From the NCBI GenBank assembly GCA_025526935.1, contig JAHLKD010000008.1:124001-188000 (forward strand): a stretch of 64,000 nucleotides of DNA, read 5' to 3'. The position numbers were made by a program, and so were the translations under genes. The stretch is from Cladochytrium replicatum (lineage: Eukaryota > Chytridiomycota > Chytridiomycetes > Cladochytriales > Cladochytriaceae). The notes beneath the pieces are model-generated. The model was not told the origin of the DNA and did not search any database. It was given only the letters and a program-made list of their open reading frames with translations. Below, one piece after another: positions 1 through 12,033 of the stretch (position 1 is the stretch's first letter; every line of letters begins with the position of its first letter).

Positions 1-80
1 TCGCCCAGACTGTTCACGGCATCCGCAGCCAACGCCGTCGCGAACATCAACATTGGATCTTCCGGATCTGTTATTTCCAT
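1..80 (-). CDS. 5' end of an unidentified gene, cut by window edge
   Basis: An ATG at 80-78 on the minus strand opens a frame that runs without a stop to base 1, about 26 codons beginning MEITDPEDPMLMFATAL. It is too short to assign to a family. It lies downstream of IDO on the same strand. It could be a chance open frame. Confidence 0.3.
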   Translation of the reverse strand, partial: MEITDPEDPMLMFATALAADAVNSLG

Positions 81-301
81 GTACCAGAGCTTTGTTCCGG
101 TTGATCGCGGAAACTCGGGTCAGTGGGTCAGTGCTCCAGCGTTTGATTGACAGCTCAAAGATCCTGTTTTTTGTGTGCACTAGTGTCGTTGATTTCTTCT
201 CCCCACGGCGTTTATTATGGATTCACGCCACTACCGACGACCTTGACAAAATGATATTCCACAAAGTTGCACACAAATGCAGCAATGCAAACATTAAGCT
301 T

Positions 302-2035
302 CTAATCCACCAGCGCATTAACCGTCTCCTTCCGCGTCTGCTTCAAGAATGGTATCAAATCAGTCCCGCCCGTCCCAGTAACCCCGCCCTGCTGCGCTTC
401 CGCCGCAATCGTCGTCGGCGACTTCGGACCCCCCTCTTCCTGCCTTTTTCCCACGTCAACAGAAACAGGTGGCACACCTCCTGAAGCCCTCTTTGCCTGG
501 ATCACAATGTACGTTGTCACGATCTGGATATGCTTGTCCCTAAACCGCCGCATCTCCTCCACGCAGCGATTGTACCCATTCACAACGCGGTCGGCCAAGG
601 GGCCAGCAGTGCTCTCGCGAAGGTGAGCGACAAAGTCGTGGATCGAGGGGGCGGCTTGGAGGTCGAGGAGGAACCGGCGGTGGACTTCTGAGAGCGATTT
701 GCGCATCTCGAGCATGGGATTGTCTTCGGATTTCGGGGCGCCGTTGACGTGACCGTTGGCATAGCCGTTGACGCCATTGGACCTTTTGTGGGGGTTGTGG
801 TGGTTCCCCATGGCGAGATGGTGCACGCCGAGTGCAACGTCGAGGGTGTGGATGATTGGGCTCTGGCCTGCGCTAGCACCGGGGTAAATCCGCCATGTAC
901 CCGTGGGCGTCACCTCCACAACGTTCTCATCGTTCGCCTGCAAGATTTCCCAACTTCAGAATGCCCTCAATCGCTGAATTTATCGCAGGTGGGCTTACCT
1001 CTAGTACTCCTTCATAAAAGACACCCTTTGGCATTACCTCTGGGTTTCCTTTCCAACCCGCTTGGTATGGACGGGTTCGGTGATAGAAAATATACGGATC
1101 ATTCCGCTCGTACATGCGATGCAAGATCGGTGCCAGCTTTCCCACTGCGTCAGCGATGGTATCTAGATGGCCCGCAATCGTCTCGAGCTCCTGCGCGGTA
1201 GGCGCGTCGCCTCGCGCCTGAATCTGTCCGATGATCTCCATCGCAGACACGATCGGAGTCAGTGCCACAGCGCCTTCTTTCTCCATGGCGATTGCAACCA
1301 TGTAGAACCAAGACTCGTCCATGCTCCCAGTAAAAGTGTGCAGCGTTGAGACATTCCTAATGTGAAAATAAAAGGGGACACACTCGGTGTGAGAATTCAT
1401 GCCATTCGCAAACTCTTTCGCCGTGGGATGTCGCGAGGAAAGGACACGAACTTGCTCAGGGCTACTCACGACAGGTCAACTGGACCATTTGGATCGATCA
1501 GTCTAAAATTGAAGGTTTCCGATGCAGAATAGGAGATGACGGGTTGTCGACCGACGCTTTTAGCCACTTTGACCCATGGAACAGCAAGTGCGGCGGGTAG
1601 GATCTAGATAATCCGATTGTGTCAGAACGCATGCGTGCGGTGTCGCTTCATTTACCGTTTCTGGGGATTCAATCTTCGGGAATCCCCAAACGTATCCGTG
1701 GGCCAAGAAGCACATGACCACATATCCACGCTCTCGCTCTCGCTCTGTCGATAAGCGATCCGCATCGAGAATCGGAAGCTGGTTGTCACGTAAATTTCTC
1801 ATTCAGCGACTGAGCAAATAAACTGGGGACGGTGACTGGGAATGCAACACACCTGCTTCACTTTCGAGCGAAGCGCACCGACAAGAATAAGGTGGTGGAG
1901 TTCGTCCATGAGCTGCTCCCATGGTTCAAAGTACGGATTTGGGAGTCGTTTGAGGGGCGGGGGGTCCATTGGCAGGAAGCCATAGACGGGGTGTATGCCG
2001 TAGTTTTCGAGTTTCGGGACTGGTCCAGAAGGCAT
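302..2035 (-). CDS. indoleamine 2,3-dioxygenase (IDO/BNA2 family)
   Basis: A heme dioxygenase that opens the indole ring of tryptophan to N-formylkynurenine, the first step of the kynurenine and de novo NAD pathway; cytosolic in fungi. My exons are 2035-1851, 1797-1656, 1603-1470, 1356-999 and 937-302, giving 484 aa, near the usual fungal length. Family signatures are clear: DESWFYMVAIAMEKEG, the YPGASAGQSP stretch, KHIQIVTTYIVI (which contains the conserved proximal heme histidine) and GTGGTDLIPFLKQTR. The first ATG in frame is MPSGPVPKLENYG. The exon 1-2 junction is the least certain: the best join uses a GTGTTG donor at 1850, giving K-Q-V-N-L-R. A Gly/Asn-rich insertion near residue 300 is unlike the core family. 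Confidence 0.93.
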
Positions 2036-2440
2036 TGTATCGTTCGAATTAGGATGCAAAGGTCTTGCTGAAAGAGGGACGGGGTGCCGAGTTTAAATTC
2101 AAATTCTCGGCAGAAGAGCACCGCGCAATCACGTGCATCAGTTCCGAGCACTTGGAGAAGATCAGATCAGAGCGCGTCACCACACACGGGGACGGATACG
2201 AACGCCCGGGTGCACGGGGACTGCTGAGCTGAGCTGAGCGACTGGGTGAATGATGTGCTGCACGGAATGTCTTGAAAATTAAAATACCATTCTGCATTGC
2301 ATTACACACCACAATCCATGGACACTTCACAAAAAGAGCGGACCACTCCGCTTAAAATCGGCGAGATCAGCGCCCTTAACAAAGAATCGGATGTCATCAA
2401 CAGCCCGAAAGTAAACCAAATATTTTACAAGAGTGGATCA
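2036..2440. other. intergenic, no gene seen
   Basis: About 400 bases between the IDO start and the end of the Rossmann gene. It must hold the IDO promoter and the 3' end of the neighbour. I see no credible reading frame or RNA gene. Confidence 0.5.
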
Positions 2441-3154
2441 CTAAGCCAAAAGTTTAAAAGCGTGCGTCCAGTGGTTGTCCTTGAACCCGATTGCGCACCA
2501 GAGCAAGCACAGGGGCTCGATCGCACGTCCGCTCTGCGCAGGCCCGACGTCTCGCGCAGCATGTCCAAACTGCTCGAGAATGCGAGTCACCTCGGCCTTG
2601 GCCTGTGCATCATTCCCGCAGATAAACATTGTCGGGGGTCCATCCTTGAATGACGGGTTCACCATCACAGCTTTGTTCCCAAAAAGAAAATTAAAAAATC
2701 TTAGGATCGGGCTTGAAAAATCTCTCTTACCATTTCCGATGGAGTTGAAGGCCTTGACAAACTTTGCGGCGGGATAGGCGGCCTGCAGAATCTCGATCAG
2801 GGAATCGTTGGTCTTTGTAAAGTATGCAAGCACGGGCATGCTGGGGCTCGGAGGGTGCGCCTCGTCGATCGGGTTGCATGTGTCGATCACTATCTTCCCC
2901 GCGATCTCGGCCTCGAGCCCTTTCAGAGACTCGACGGCCGCGTGGCCTTTAACAGCAAGCACGAGGACTTCGCCCGACGCCGCGGTTTCCTTGACCGAGG
3001 CGACTTTCAAGCCCGGGTTTGATGACACAAACGTAGCCAACTTGGCAGGATCACGGGTCCCCATTGTGGTAGCGTACCCGTGCTTCAGGAATCCCTTTGC
3101 GAGGGTCTGGGCAACGACGCCTGAGCCGATGATTCCGATCTGGGTGAATGCCAT
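2441..3154 (-). CDS. F420-dependent NADP reductase-like Rossmann oxidoreductase
   Basis: The protein begins MAFTQIGIIGSGVVAQTLAK, a GxGxxA dinucleotide-binding motif in a beta-alpha-beta unit, followed by GTRDPAKLATF, typical of the NADP-oxidoreductase/F420 superfamily that binds NADP through an Arg after beta2. The later VIDTCNPI and FNSIGNG motifs also fit. The frame is open throughout, but an in-frame 60-nt stretch at 2730-2671 has a GTAAGA donor and AAAG acceptor and codes for an unlikely Phe/Arg-rich insert. I take it as an intron, leaving 217 aa. Fungi lack F420, so the true substrate is unknown. A short same-strand gap separates it from the BAG gene. Confidence 0.8.
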   Translation of the reverse strand: MAFTQIGIIGSGVVAQTLAKGFLKHGYATTMGTRDPAKLATFVSSNPGLKVASVKETAASGEVLVLAVKGHAAVESLKGLEAEIAGKIVIDTCNPIDEAHPPSPSMPVLAYFTKTNDSLIEILQAAYPAAKFVKAFNSIGNGKRDFSSPILRFFNFLFGNKAVMVNPSFKDGPPTMFICGNDAQAKAEVTRILEQFGHAARDVGPAQSGRAIEPLCLLWCAIGFKDNHWTHAFKLLA

Positions 3155-3433
3155 TGATGAATGTGGTTAGATCACTTGGGAACGTGGGGGCTTGAGTTTT
3201 GGCGGCACAGTTGGTTGGACCTTATATACGAAAGTACGCCCAAGCAAATTTGAAAAGGTGTACCAAATGGACACCCTGATTCGTAAGCATCGGCATCTCT
3301 CCGTAATCTTATAACTCAGGTGTACGGAACAACATGGGTGTGTGAATTTGTCCGGGTGGTGGTCGGTGATTGGATAGCGAAAAAATGTGATACACAATCA
3401 TGACCTGCGTTCTTCCAAAACAACAATCGCCTT

Positions 3434-4643
3434 TCATAATAGCCCCCGCTCTCTAACAGTCTCCTTCACCCTCTCTTTCAGCCCATCAACCCGATCCATC
3501 AACCCCTGCACCATCTTCACCGCCTCCTTCCTCTTCGCCCTCGCCCGTTCATTTTCACCCACAGTTACACCATCGATCTTCAGCAGCGTCTGCATCAGCA
3601 TCTCCCCGCACCGCAAACTGGTGTCCTGCAGCCGCTTCACGTCTTGCGGGGTCAGGTTGCGATCCCGGATCCCTTCCACCGAGGCTGCGTAGTCGGCGAT
3701 CTCGGGCGCGATTTCAAAGTTGACTTTGTCGAGGAGGGCGTCGAGAGTGGCTATGAGTTTGTCTTCCGGGTTGACATATTTTGGGGGAGGAGGTGGAGCG
3801 TTCGAGGGTGTGCGGGAGGTCGGGGGTGGAGGTGCAGCGCGGGGTGGGAGAGAGGGGTACTCGTGTTCGGAGCGGAAAGGGGAGGAATCTGGAATGGAGC
3901 CTGGGACATCATAGAATTTCTAGGTTAACATGATATGGATCAGTGATTGGTTACGGAACAAAAGTCGTGTTGAGCAAACCTCGCCATCTCCCAACATGGA
4001 AATCTTGGATCCGGTTCCAACGCCGTATGAGCTGAGAGTTGCCGAAGAATCCTTCATAAAAACTGGGATGGAGAGAAATACAGTTCAGAAATTTTGGATG
4101 CCCACCTGAATTCATATCTCGTGAAATTAACAAGATTGGAACATTTCAATTTCCCCAACCGCCACAAATTCCTCCACGATCAATAACCCAATCATCCAAC
4201 TGGAATTACCGAAAGAACCGGTGTCCGTTTCCTCTTCTTCACGGAACAGGGAGGGAATCCAGTCTGCCCACGACATTGATTGTTGGCGCTGGTGTTGCGA
4301 GAAAGCTGGTTCTGTTGCTGGGAAGTGAAATCGAAAATACAGCCGGCAAAGCATCAAGCAAGCGAACAAAACGCCCCAACAACAAACATAGCATTCGAGA
4401 GTGAGAAAGTGACATTCATTCTGCACCATAGACTCCAATCCCACAGTAATCGGCAAAGTTCTGCCATTTACCTTTTGAATGCAGAAGTTTAATTCTGTTG
4501 ACTGGTATTTGCGATGCATTCGAGCATCGCTCGAGCAGGTTTCCGAGCGTGACGTGTTCCGGCCACTTTTCGCCATACATGCGCAGCTCCTGGGCAAACG
4601 AGAGCTCCAGTCTACGCCCTCTCGAGTTGACAGTGATGGACAT
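3434..4643 (-). CDS. ubiquitin-like plus BAG domain co-chaperone (BAG1-like)
   Basis: A nucleotide-exchange-type regulator of Hsp70. The exons are 4643-4472, 4062-3980 and 3919-3434, totalling 246 aa. Exons 1 and 2 encode a ubiquitin-like fold (MSITVNSRGRRLELSFAQEL through LSSYGVGTGSKISMLGDGE). A Pro-rich linker follows, then a C-terminal BAG helix bundle with the typical leucine-spaced ending (LTPQDVKRLQDTSLRCGEML, VQGLMDRVDGLKERVKE). The UBL-BAG order matches BAG1. Intron 1, at 409 nt, is much longer than others in this window and contains an open frame in the same direction that I regard as non-coding. No transmembrane segment is present, so it differs from yeast Snl1. Confidence 0.85.
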
Positions 4644-5162
4644 TTTCGGTTGAAATTAGACGTGTGGCTTTCAAACTAATTGTTAGTTACTCGCACTTTT
4701 GATCTGTGAAAAATGAATAATAATATTGACATTCACGGTGGAAATACAATGGCAACAAAACAAAAAAAATAGCCAAACATTCACCAAGCGATAAGAGAAC
4801 AGAAGAAAACACAGAAAGAACAAAAATCCTTCCGGCATTTAAAAAGGTAAGCCGCTCACCGCAAAGTAAACCCGCAGGGCAGAAAAAAAGGTCGCGGAAT
4901 ACAAAGTCAAACCACAAATCCCTCAAAGTCTAACAATAACCCGGACATAAAAAGCGAAACGACTCCACACTTCAAAACCGAAAACTCACATTAAGGAAAG
5001 TCCGCGATCTTTTTCTCACATTATATCGTAAAAGGATGCCGTGTGCGATGATTGCGACAGTCCGCTTGAGGTTGACCACATACGTGCCAAGCCAAAAACA
5101 GATCGAGGCGGAACCACCACATTCTCACGGTCTTCCTCTTCGTGCCCTACGGGGTGTGACCG
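4644..5162. other. intergenic, no gene seen
   Basis: An A-rich stretch between the BAG gene start and the PH-protein stop. No conserved frame, repeat or RNA gene was recognised. Confidence 0.5.
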
Positions 5163-6834
5163 TCAGGCCTGACGCTTCGAATCATCCCCGGCCGCCCAGG
5201 AGCTGGGCCGACTGTCCGCAATTTCAATGTTCCGGACTGCAGACGCGGGCGTGACCGGACTCGCTTTTGCAGCCTCGTCGTCCGAATGAGCATGCGACTC
5301 GGGTGCGGCTGGCACGACGACGTTGGCGACTTCTTCGACGTACTGAACAGCCTCATTATCGGCATAGTCGTACTCCACCGGTGACTGTGTCTCCACCGGT
5401 GACTGTGTCTCCTCCGGCATAATCTCTTCGTAGGTCGCCGTGGTCGTCTCCACAACGGGGGGCACTACGACGTACTGATACTGGTACGTACCCTGCTGTG
5501 TCGACGAGTTCACATCGGCGCTGGTCGACTGCGTCGTTGCATAGGGGTCGTACGTAAATACATGGTTTTCGTTCAACGCAGGCTTCTTCTGGTGCGCAAA
5601 TTCCGTTGTGATGCTGCTGCTCCGATAGGTTAAATCGGCACCGGACGGGCTGGAGCCGTTCCGTGCGTATCCATCGTTGATACCGTTATTGCCTGTTCCG
5701 CCGGCGCCAGAACCAAAAAAGGAGCCCATCATGGAAGATACTCGTTTGAGCGATTTCGAAAGGGAGCGCTTGGATCCCTTGCCGCCCGTTGATCCGACGC
5801 TGTCGGTGCGCCGGGGGTTGGTGTCCCACGTAACACCAGAGGTTGACTGCTGCACACTTCCGATGGTGGTAGTCCCGTCACGTGGGAAGGATGAATCAGC
5901 TCCAGCTCGCTCCTGATATTGGAGCGTCTCAATGAAGGTCACATCATCGAGGGGATGCGGCAGAACCGGCGGACCGGCACTCACGCTCAGACGTACCGCT
6001 GTATACCGCTTCACAACAACCTGGAAGGCAGCTCGAAGCTCCTTGTACCACTCCTGATAGTCGGAGGAGTTGCTCGTGGTGAACCGAATCTCGGTTCGCG
6101 AGGCCAGCCCGACTGCAAAGTTGCACGCGGCGTTCAAGCGTCCCTCATCCGCAATCTCGCGGACGTCGAGGAACTGCACAAAAGTCGGAGAGTCGGTGCC
6201 CATCTTTTCCTCTGAAGGGTAAATGACAAGGAGCGGACAGCCTATTGAGGATCACGGAGGATCACAGCGGTAAAACAAGCGCTCAAGGCATTTAGGTATG
6301 TGTTAGCTCACCATGAACTGCAGCATTGGTGATTTGGCCAAGATACAAAGTTGTTCTCGGGTCCTCCATAGCTTCACTAGGGTCTTCGTCAAACAGGATT
6401 CTGTGGAGAGCTCTGATATCATCGACGGTCTGGGGGGCACAGAGAACAACAAAGCGCTTGGACACGCCGACCTTCTTCTTTACTGAAAGATATCCAGTCT
6501 TCATGACAGCTTTGTGGCTAAAACGGTTCTTCTTTGACGCGGGGCGACGGTGCGCAGGTGCAGACGCCGCAGCACTGTTAACCGGCGCATAGTTGTAGTC
6601 GTCGTACGACACGGAGCGTCGCTGTGGGACTGCGCTGTCACTAGCGTAGTAGTATTCGTAGTCCTCGTGCTGGGACTGAGCACGACGGGGCGCGTTGGGA
6701 AGGTAGTGGTCGTCCTCGTAGCCATCCGGGGCCGGGCGGCGGCGCGTCGACTGGCGGCGCACCGGAGCGCCATTGCCGTAGTAGTCATCGCGACCACGAG
6801 GGTTAGAGGGAGCAGCGTATGCGGTGGGCGACAT
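5163..6834 (-). CDS. PH-domain protein with disordered flanks
   Basis: Two exons (6834-6312 and 6241-5163) give 533 aa starting at MSPTAYAAPSNPRGRDDYY. Residues 1-105 are disordered and rich in Arg, Tyr, Asp and Pro. A pleckstrin-homology fold follows: KTGYLSVKKKVGVSKRFVVL opens it, and the closing helix carries the near-invariant tryptophan in SSDYQEWYKELRAAF. The intron splits the domain after AVHG and the next exon reads CPLLVIYPSEEK. The C-terminal half is Ser/Thr/Pro/Glu-rich with no further domain. PH domains usually bind phosphoinositides, so a membrane-linked adaptor is inferred; the partner is unknown. It diverges from the GH35 gene across about 430 bases. Confidence 0.8.
5374..5409 (-). 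repeat. 18-nt perfect tandem duplication in the PH-protein tail
   Basis: Two identical 18-nt units at 5374-5391 and 5392-5409 encode TQSPVE twice in the acidic tail. The change is in frame and probably neutral. Confidence 0.9.
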
Positions 6835-7264
6835 AAAACAGATAACGGCAGTTGGTTGAGATACTTTCACTTACGGGTTACGTTACGCGGTGGGTTGAAG
6901 GCGTGCAACCTGACACATAAGCCCCAAAAGGAGCGTGGGAGATATGTGGAACACACCCACAAATGTAGTACAGCGACGGAGACATGTGGAGATAGAGCGA
7001 GATATATGTAGTGGTTGAGGTATTCTAGTGGACAATTTTTGAGGCTAAATGGTGTTTCAGAATTGAAGCCTATTTTATCAACCAATCATCGGGATGCATG
7101 CCGCAACTAAAAAAAAGTCGCTACCGTCAACTTCAAACTTGAACATTTATGTTTCCTAACTTCAACAAATGGATCGTTTTTTTTTTCATTACCAGAACCG
7201 TATTAAAAAATACAAGCGAAATTATGTGATCGGAACAATGCGCCATCCGCGTTGATTCTGCAAA
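6835..7264. promoter_or_regulatory. shared divergent promoter region
   Basis: About 430 bases separate the PH-protein ATG (minus) from the GH35 ATG (plus). It includes an AT-rich stretch with runs of A and T near 7109-7184. I could not place a definite TATA box or factor site. Confidence 0.5.
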
Positions 7265-10200
7265 ATGTCCGCATCATTGGTGGTGTCCCTTCCCATCTCA
7301 TTGTCGGTTGCCGTGGCCGTGTCGCTATCTGTCTCGGTGCTCTTATGGAGGGCAAAGACTCGCAGAGACGTGACCAGATCCCAGCTCTCTATTCCCATCT
7401 ACACGGAAACTCTTGCATTTAACCGATCTACCTCTGGTTTGTGATAGCAACAAAGTGTTCATGGTCCCAGCTTATTATCTTGCCGCTTCGTTAGGCACTA
7501 AAGATGTCTCAAACAACCAATATGTTGAAAAGCTCCCCGGCGATGTAATCAACTTTGATAAATACTCTCTCACCATCTGCGGGAGGCCCACTTTCATTCT
7601 AAGTGGCGAGTTTCATTACTGGCGTTTGCCTGACAGTCCGGCGCGCTGGCTCCCCGTATTGAAACAGTACAAAGCGGCGGGCTTGAACACCATCCGCATA
7701 TACTTCCACTGGGGTTGGCATTCACCTGGTAGGGAATCAACTTTTCGTTCCTGAAACGCAATCTTCTCAAATGCTTTCTCTTCCAGCTGAAGGCGTGTAC
7801 AATTTCGAAGGCGATCGTGACCTCGATCTCCTTCTCAGAATTTGCGAAAAGCTTCGCATATTTGTTCTTGCTGCCCCAGGGCCTTACATCTGCGCCGAGA
7901 CGCAAGGTGGAGGGATTCCGCACTGGCTCATTGCGAAGCGCGAGGTTCGCATTAGGCACAGCAAAGGGAATCTATCCCGTAAGTTTGATTTGGAGTACGC
8001 AAAGTACTGCAAGCAGTGGTTCGACGCCATCCTTCCTATCATCGCAAAGCACCAGATCACGCGCGGGGGATGCGTGCTGGCGTTGCAGATCGAGAACGAG
8101 AACATGGAAGGACTCCCTGGTGTTGGAATCAAAATTACCCCGCACGATGACATGCGATATCTCGCATATGTGGCTCGAATGAACGGGATCGATGTGCCGT
8201 TCTTCAGCAACGATGGCTTCGAGTTGAACTCGTTTAACCCGTCTGATGCACCTGAATCAGCTGGTATTGTATCGCGCACTTCTCCGAAGACATTTGACGT
8301 TGCACCGACCACAGTTTCCAAGCCATACTCCATGCCTCCATTCGGAATTGATCTCTATGGGTTCGACAAGTACATCGTATTTGTTCCTCTGAGTTCCCCT
8401 GTTTCAGCCGCGCTAGGATGGACTGGGCTCGTATCCGATGGTGCCATGGCTCCAGTTCACGTTGCAAAACGTAATGCGACGTCGATTTTTAAAGAGTGGG
8501 CACCTAGCACCATCGCATCTTCGCTCGATGGAATGGAAGCAAAAGTTCGATCATTTGGTGGTGGAGCGGCCAATGTAAGCGACGCATAAATATCTTTTAT
8601 AATTGACACAAACTTTGGTTCTAAAGACGCCGATCTTCATACCGGAGCTGCAAGGTGGTTGGTTTAATCACTACACCGTGAAGAACACTTTTGACGAAAT
8701 TTATCGATTCTACGGGGAGAAATACACTCGAACCATCGTAGAAAGCTGCTTGGCACAAAATGTAACAATGTGGAGCATGTACATGTTTTATGGAGGAACC
8801 AATTGGGGCACCTTAGGTACTTGGAAAGTTTCTCGTTTATTGGTTTCTTGTTTCTTACTTGATATTACTTTCGTAGGAGACCCTGACGTGTACACAAGCT
8901 ATGACTACTCCGCCTCCATCCGTGAATTTGGGTTCCCGTCTGGTCGCTTGAGACGATTGACGCTCGCCATTTCTCTCATGCGATCGTTTTCCGAGTTTCT
9001 TACCCGTACCGATGCAGTAGCCGCACCCTTGCCAAAGAGCGTCAAAGGAACATACCTTACTCAAGTTCGTAGCAGTCCGCAGTCCATCATTTTCAAACGC
9101 AGGAGGAGTGTTGGAATCAATCAGCCATCCAAACCACCAGTAGAGCTAGCCTTCTTCCGCAACTTTACGAATTCCCAGGTATCGCGATTCAGTGTCTCTG
9201 CCACGATTCGTCTTTCAGCATCAAAGGAGAAGACACTTATACTCAAAGCGAGACTCGCATACAAACACTCGTTTATCGGTTTGGTCAGTTATGTCCCGTC
9301 AACCGCACCGCTGCTGCAATTGGTGATTGGATTGACCCCGCTTCATCTCAAGTTCCATGTCACGATCAACGGGAACGTAGTGGAAGGTTGGATTGTGCAG
9401 AGCGATGATTCGGTCAAAGGGCCACTTGTGTTCAGTGGTGCTACTCCAGTGGTCGCTCAATCTTCTCGGCCAGAAATACTGAAGATTGAACACATTGGGG
9501 ATGGTCTTGCGGCCGTGAGTTTTAAAGAGTCTGGATGGGTTCTACTCTCAACCAAGGAAGCAGCAACAGCAACCCAGAATCAGCTGCTATTGATTTGCCT
9601 AACGGGACGGCAACTGTACACACTCTCTCCTTCATTTGAATCTGACTTCTTCTCCCCTTCGAAAGAAGACATGCCGATCAGTTTCAGCTGGGGAGCATTC
9701 CGGGCCATGCACGACACAACAACAAACTCGTTGGATCTACAAACGTCCCCCATCCGTGATTCACAAACGATATTCGTTCCATGTGGCTCTGGCTCCGCAG
9801 CGCAACCCGGCGGGTTTGTAAGCTGTGCGTATGACGTTCCAGGGTCTCACCCTTTCGCCGGCCTGCCGTGTGCATATCGCCGCAGTACACCCACGCTCTC
9901 AAAAGAGTTATGGCATTCGCATTTACCCAACTTCTCCCAGGATATTCGAGTTCGAACCACGCAGTTTGGATCGCAGCCGTGGATCACTGTCCCGCCGCGA
10001 AAATCCAAAACCGAACGACCACCTGTTCCCCGCACAGTCGACCCTGCCAGTCCCCCCAACTGGGAACGTAATTCATCCAACATGGGTGTCTTCAGCTTTA
10101 AGCCGGCACTCGAGCCCCTCGACTTCCAATACACGTCCGGCCACGTCTTGTACAGAATGCGGCTGAAACTATCGGCAAATACTCCGTCGCCACTGGTTCT

Positions 10201-11254
10201 ACGGGTGAACATCCGTCACAAGGGGACCATATATGTGAACGGAAGTGTTATTGGTGGGCACACAACGTACTCAACCGCGCTCTTCGCTTCCGGTGCGAAG
10301 AACGGACCTGACTATGGTGGCGATACGCGGACGTATGTTTGCAATCCTGAATATCTTAAATGGGATCAACCCAGTGGACGGTGGTGGAACAACGAGGTCG
10401 TGTTCGTGATTGAGAGCTTTGGGTTGTGTCGATCACCATTCTTTTTCGACGATGTTCGAGAGCCCCGTGGATTGCTCGAGGTCGAGGCACGTGTCGCGAA
10501 AGGCGGGGGAGTCGAGCTTGCGTGCGTTGATATTGCCGGAGTGGACGTGCAGAAGCTTAAGGGGATCTTTACGGTGTCAGGGTTTCCTGACGAGCTTGCT
10601 CCAGAGTCGGAGCAAGGGTGGAAGGACGCCACGAATGACGATGCAGTGGTTTCAACGATCTCGATTCCCGCCAACGCGGTCATTCCGCCTGCGGTTCCAG
10701 ACACAGTGAAGAGTGTGGAAGTAGTTCGTATCAGGCTTCCGAAGCCAGGTGAGGGTCCCCGCTGGTGCAAGTTCAACTTCACCCTTGCATCACGCAACGT
10801 AACCAGCGAGGATGGTCGAAGCGTGGAAGTCCATGTCCCGTTGCGGTTGCACCTCTGCGGGCCTGGATCATCGTATCTATACGTCAATGATACGTTGATC
10901 GGTCGATACCACGGCGACAAGACGAGTCCGCAGCGTGACTTCTACGTGGGCGACGAGCTGTTTGTACGTGGCGGTGGCTCGAACACGCTGATGGTGCTTA
11001 GCTATGACTGGAAGCAAGTGGACGGGTGGCTCAGTGTATCTTTCAGAGAGTGGAGAGTACGTGGGGAGCGGACCGTGCAGAAGCCAGATAGGGGCGAGTA
11101 TGATGAGAATGAGGAAAGGTGGCTCGAGGAAGCTTGGAGTGGGAATCTGGTGGATGAGTTTGCGGATGGAGAAGAAGGGAGCGAGCTGGTTGTGGATGAT
11201 AAACGAGAGATTGGAGAGCCATATTGGACGATACATGAGACAGTTCAGGAGTAA
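7265..11254 (+). CDS. GH35 beta-galactosidase, membrane-anchored
   Basis: A retaining beta-galactosidase. Exons 7265-7436, 7495-7728, 7787-8574, 8627-8816 and 8877-11254 give 1253 aa, longer than most GH35 enzymes. FILSGEFHYWRLP opens the (beta/alpha)8 barrel. LALQIENEN carries the catalytic acid/base Glu (about residue 236) and FIPELQGGWF the nucleophile Glu (about 406); MYMFYGGTNWGT is also a family hallmark. I place the start at 7265: MSASLVVSLPISLSVAVAVS leads a hydrophobic segment followed by WRAKTRRD, a classic type II signal anchor, joined to the barrel by a 58-nt intron. The large C-terminal part contains jelly-roll-like sequence. The enzyme probably acts outside the cell or in the secretory path on galactosides of plant walls. 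Confidence 0.93.
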
Positions 11255-12033
11255 AGTGAAAGAACGTGAATGAAACACTGTTTGTATAATACGAGATATT
11301 TTTTCGCACTTCCGCTGTTTCATTGGAACCAATTGATTATTATGATTTAAAACATTGATAATATATGTTGATAGCTCTGGTTATGCTATTTCGTTTAGAG
11401 CTCTACAGATTCTCTTGCTCTATTATATTAGGGCCTTCGCTAATCAAGCGCTTCGGATAAACAAGAGAAGAAGAAAATGGGAAAACGGAATTGGAATCCA
11501 CAGAAGATGATCTAGTGAAGTCCCATATCAGTAGGCCGATATCAGTAGGGTAGAGGCATGAACAAGGCTCCTTATTCTTTATGAGTTCCTATTGTATCCT
11601 TTACCTTCCAATAGATCATTGCAAAACATTTTGGAATGCTTGACATCAAACACTCCATAAATGGTATGGCCCCAGTTTAAGTCCGGGTGGAACCACTTCC
11701 CTTTTTGATGAAAGGACACTCCACCTGAAGTATTGTATTGTATTCTGATCGATTCACACCAATCAATCACTGTAGCTAGCTTGCAACCAAAAAAAATAAT
11801 GTGAAGATCAAGCCTTTCTCTCCTTGTGCCAATTTAGATGATCCCGCCTGCCTTCTGGCTTCCCAGAGCAACAGCATTTGAAGCTTAACAGCGAAAGCGC
11901 AGCATGGAACGCATAAAGCCCACCGCTGATAACTGGTGCCTTTCAAAAGTCGAGAATGTCTCTTGACTCATTCTTGATCTTTCTTACCGTTCTGTCTAAG
12001 TGTTCTTATGGCAAACAAAGAATTGCAGATATG
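11255..12033. other. intergenic, no intact gene seen
   Basis: AT-rich sequence after the GH35 stop. A short minus frame near 11579-11770 reads KWFHPDLNWGHTIYGVFDV, but I cannot link it to a family. No RNA gene was seen. Confidence 0.45.

Noticed and set aside
53-484. Plus-strand 143-codon frame at the left edge
   Set aside because: It runs across the end of IDO in the opposite direction and has no recognisable domain.
749-1201. Plus-strand frames over the IDO gene
   Set aside because: They mirror well-supported IDO exons on the minus strand and show no domain of their own.
4127-4597. Open minus-strand frame of 156 codons between BAG exons
   Set aside because: It overlaps the first BAG exon and lies in its 409-nt intron. 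Skipping it restores a complete ubiquitin-like fold, while the frame itself is Cys/Phe-rich with no domain.
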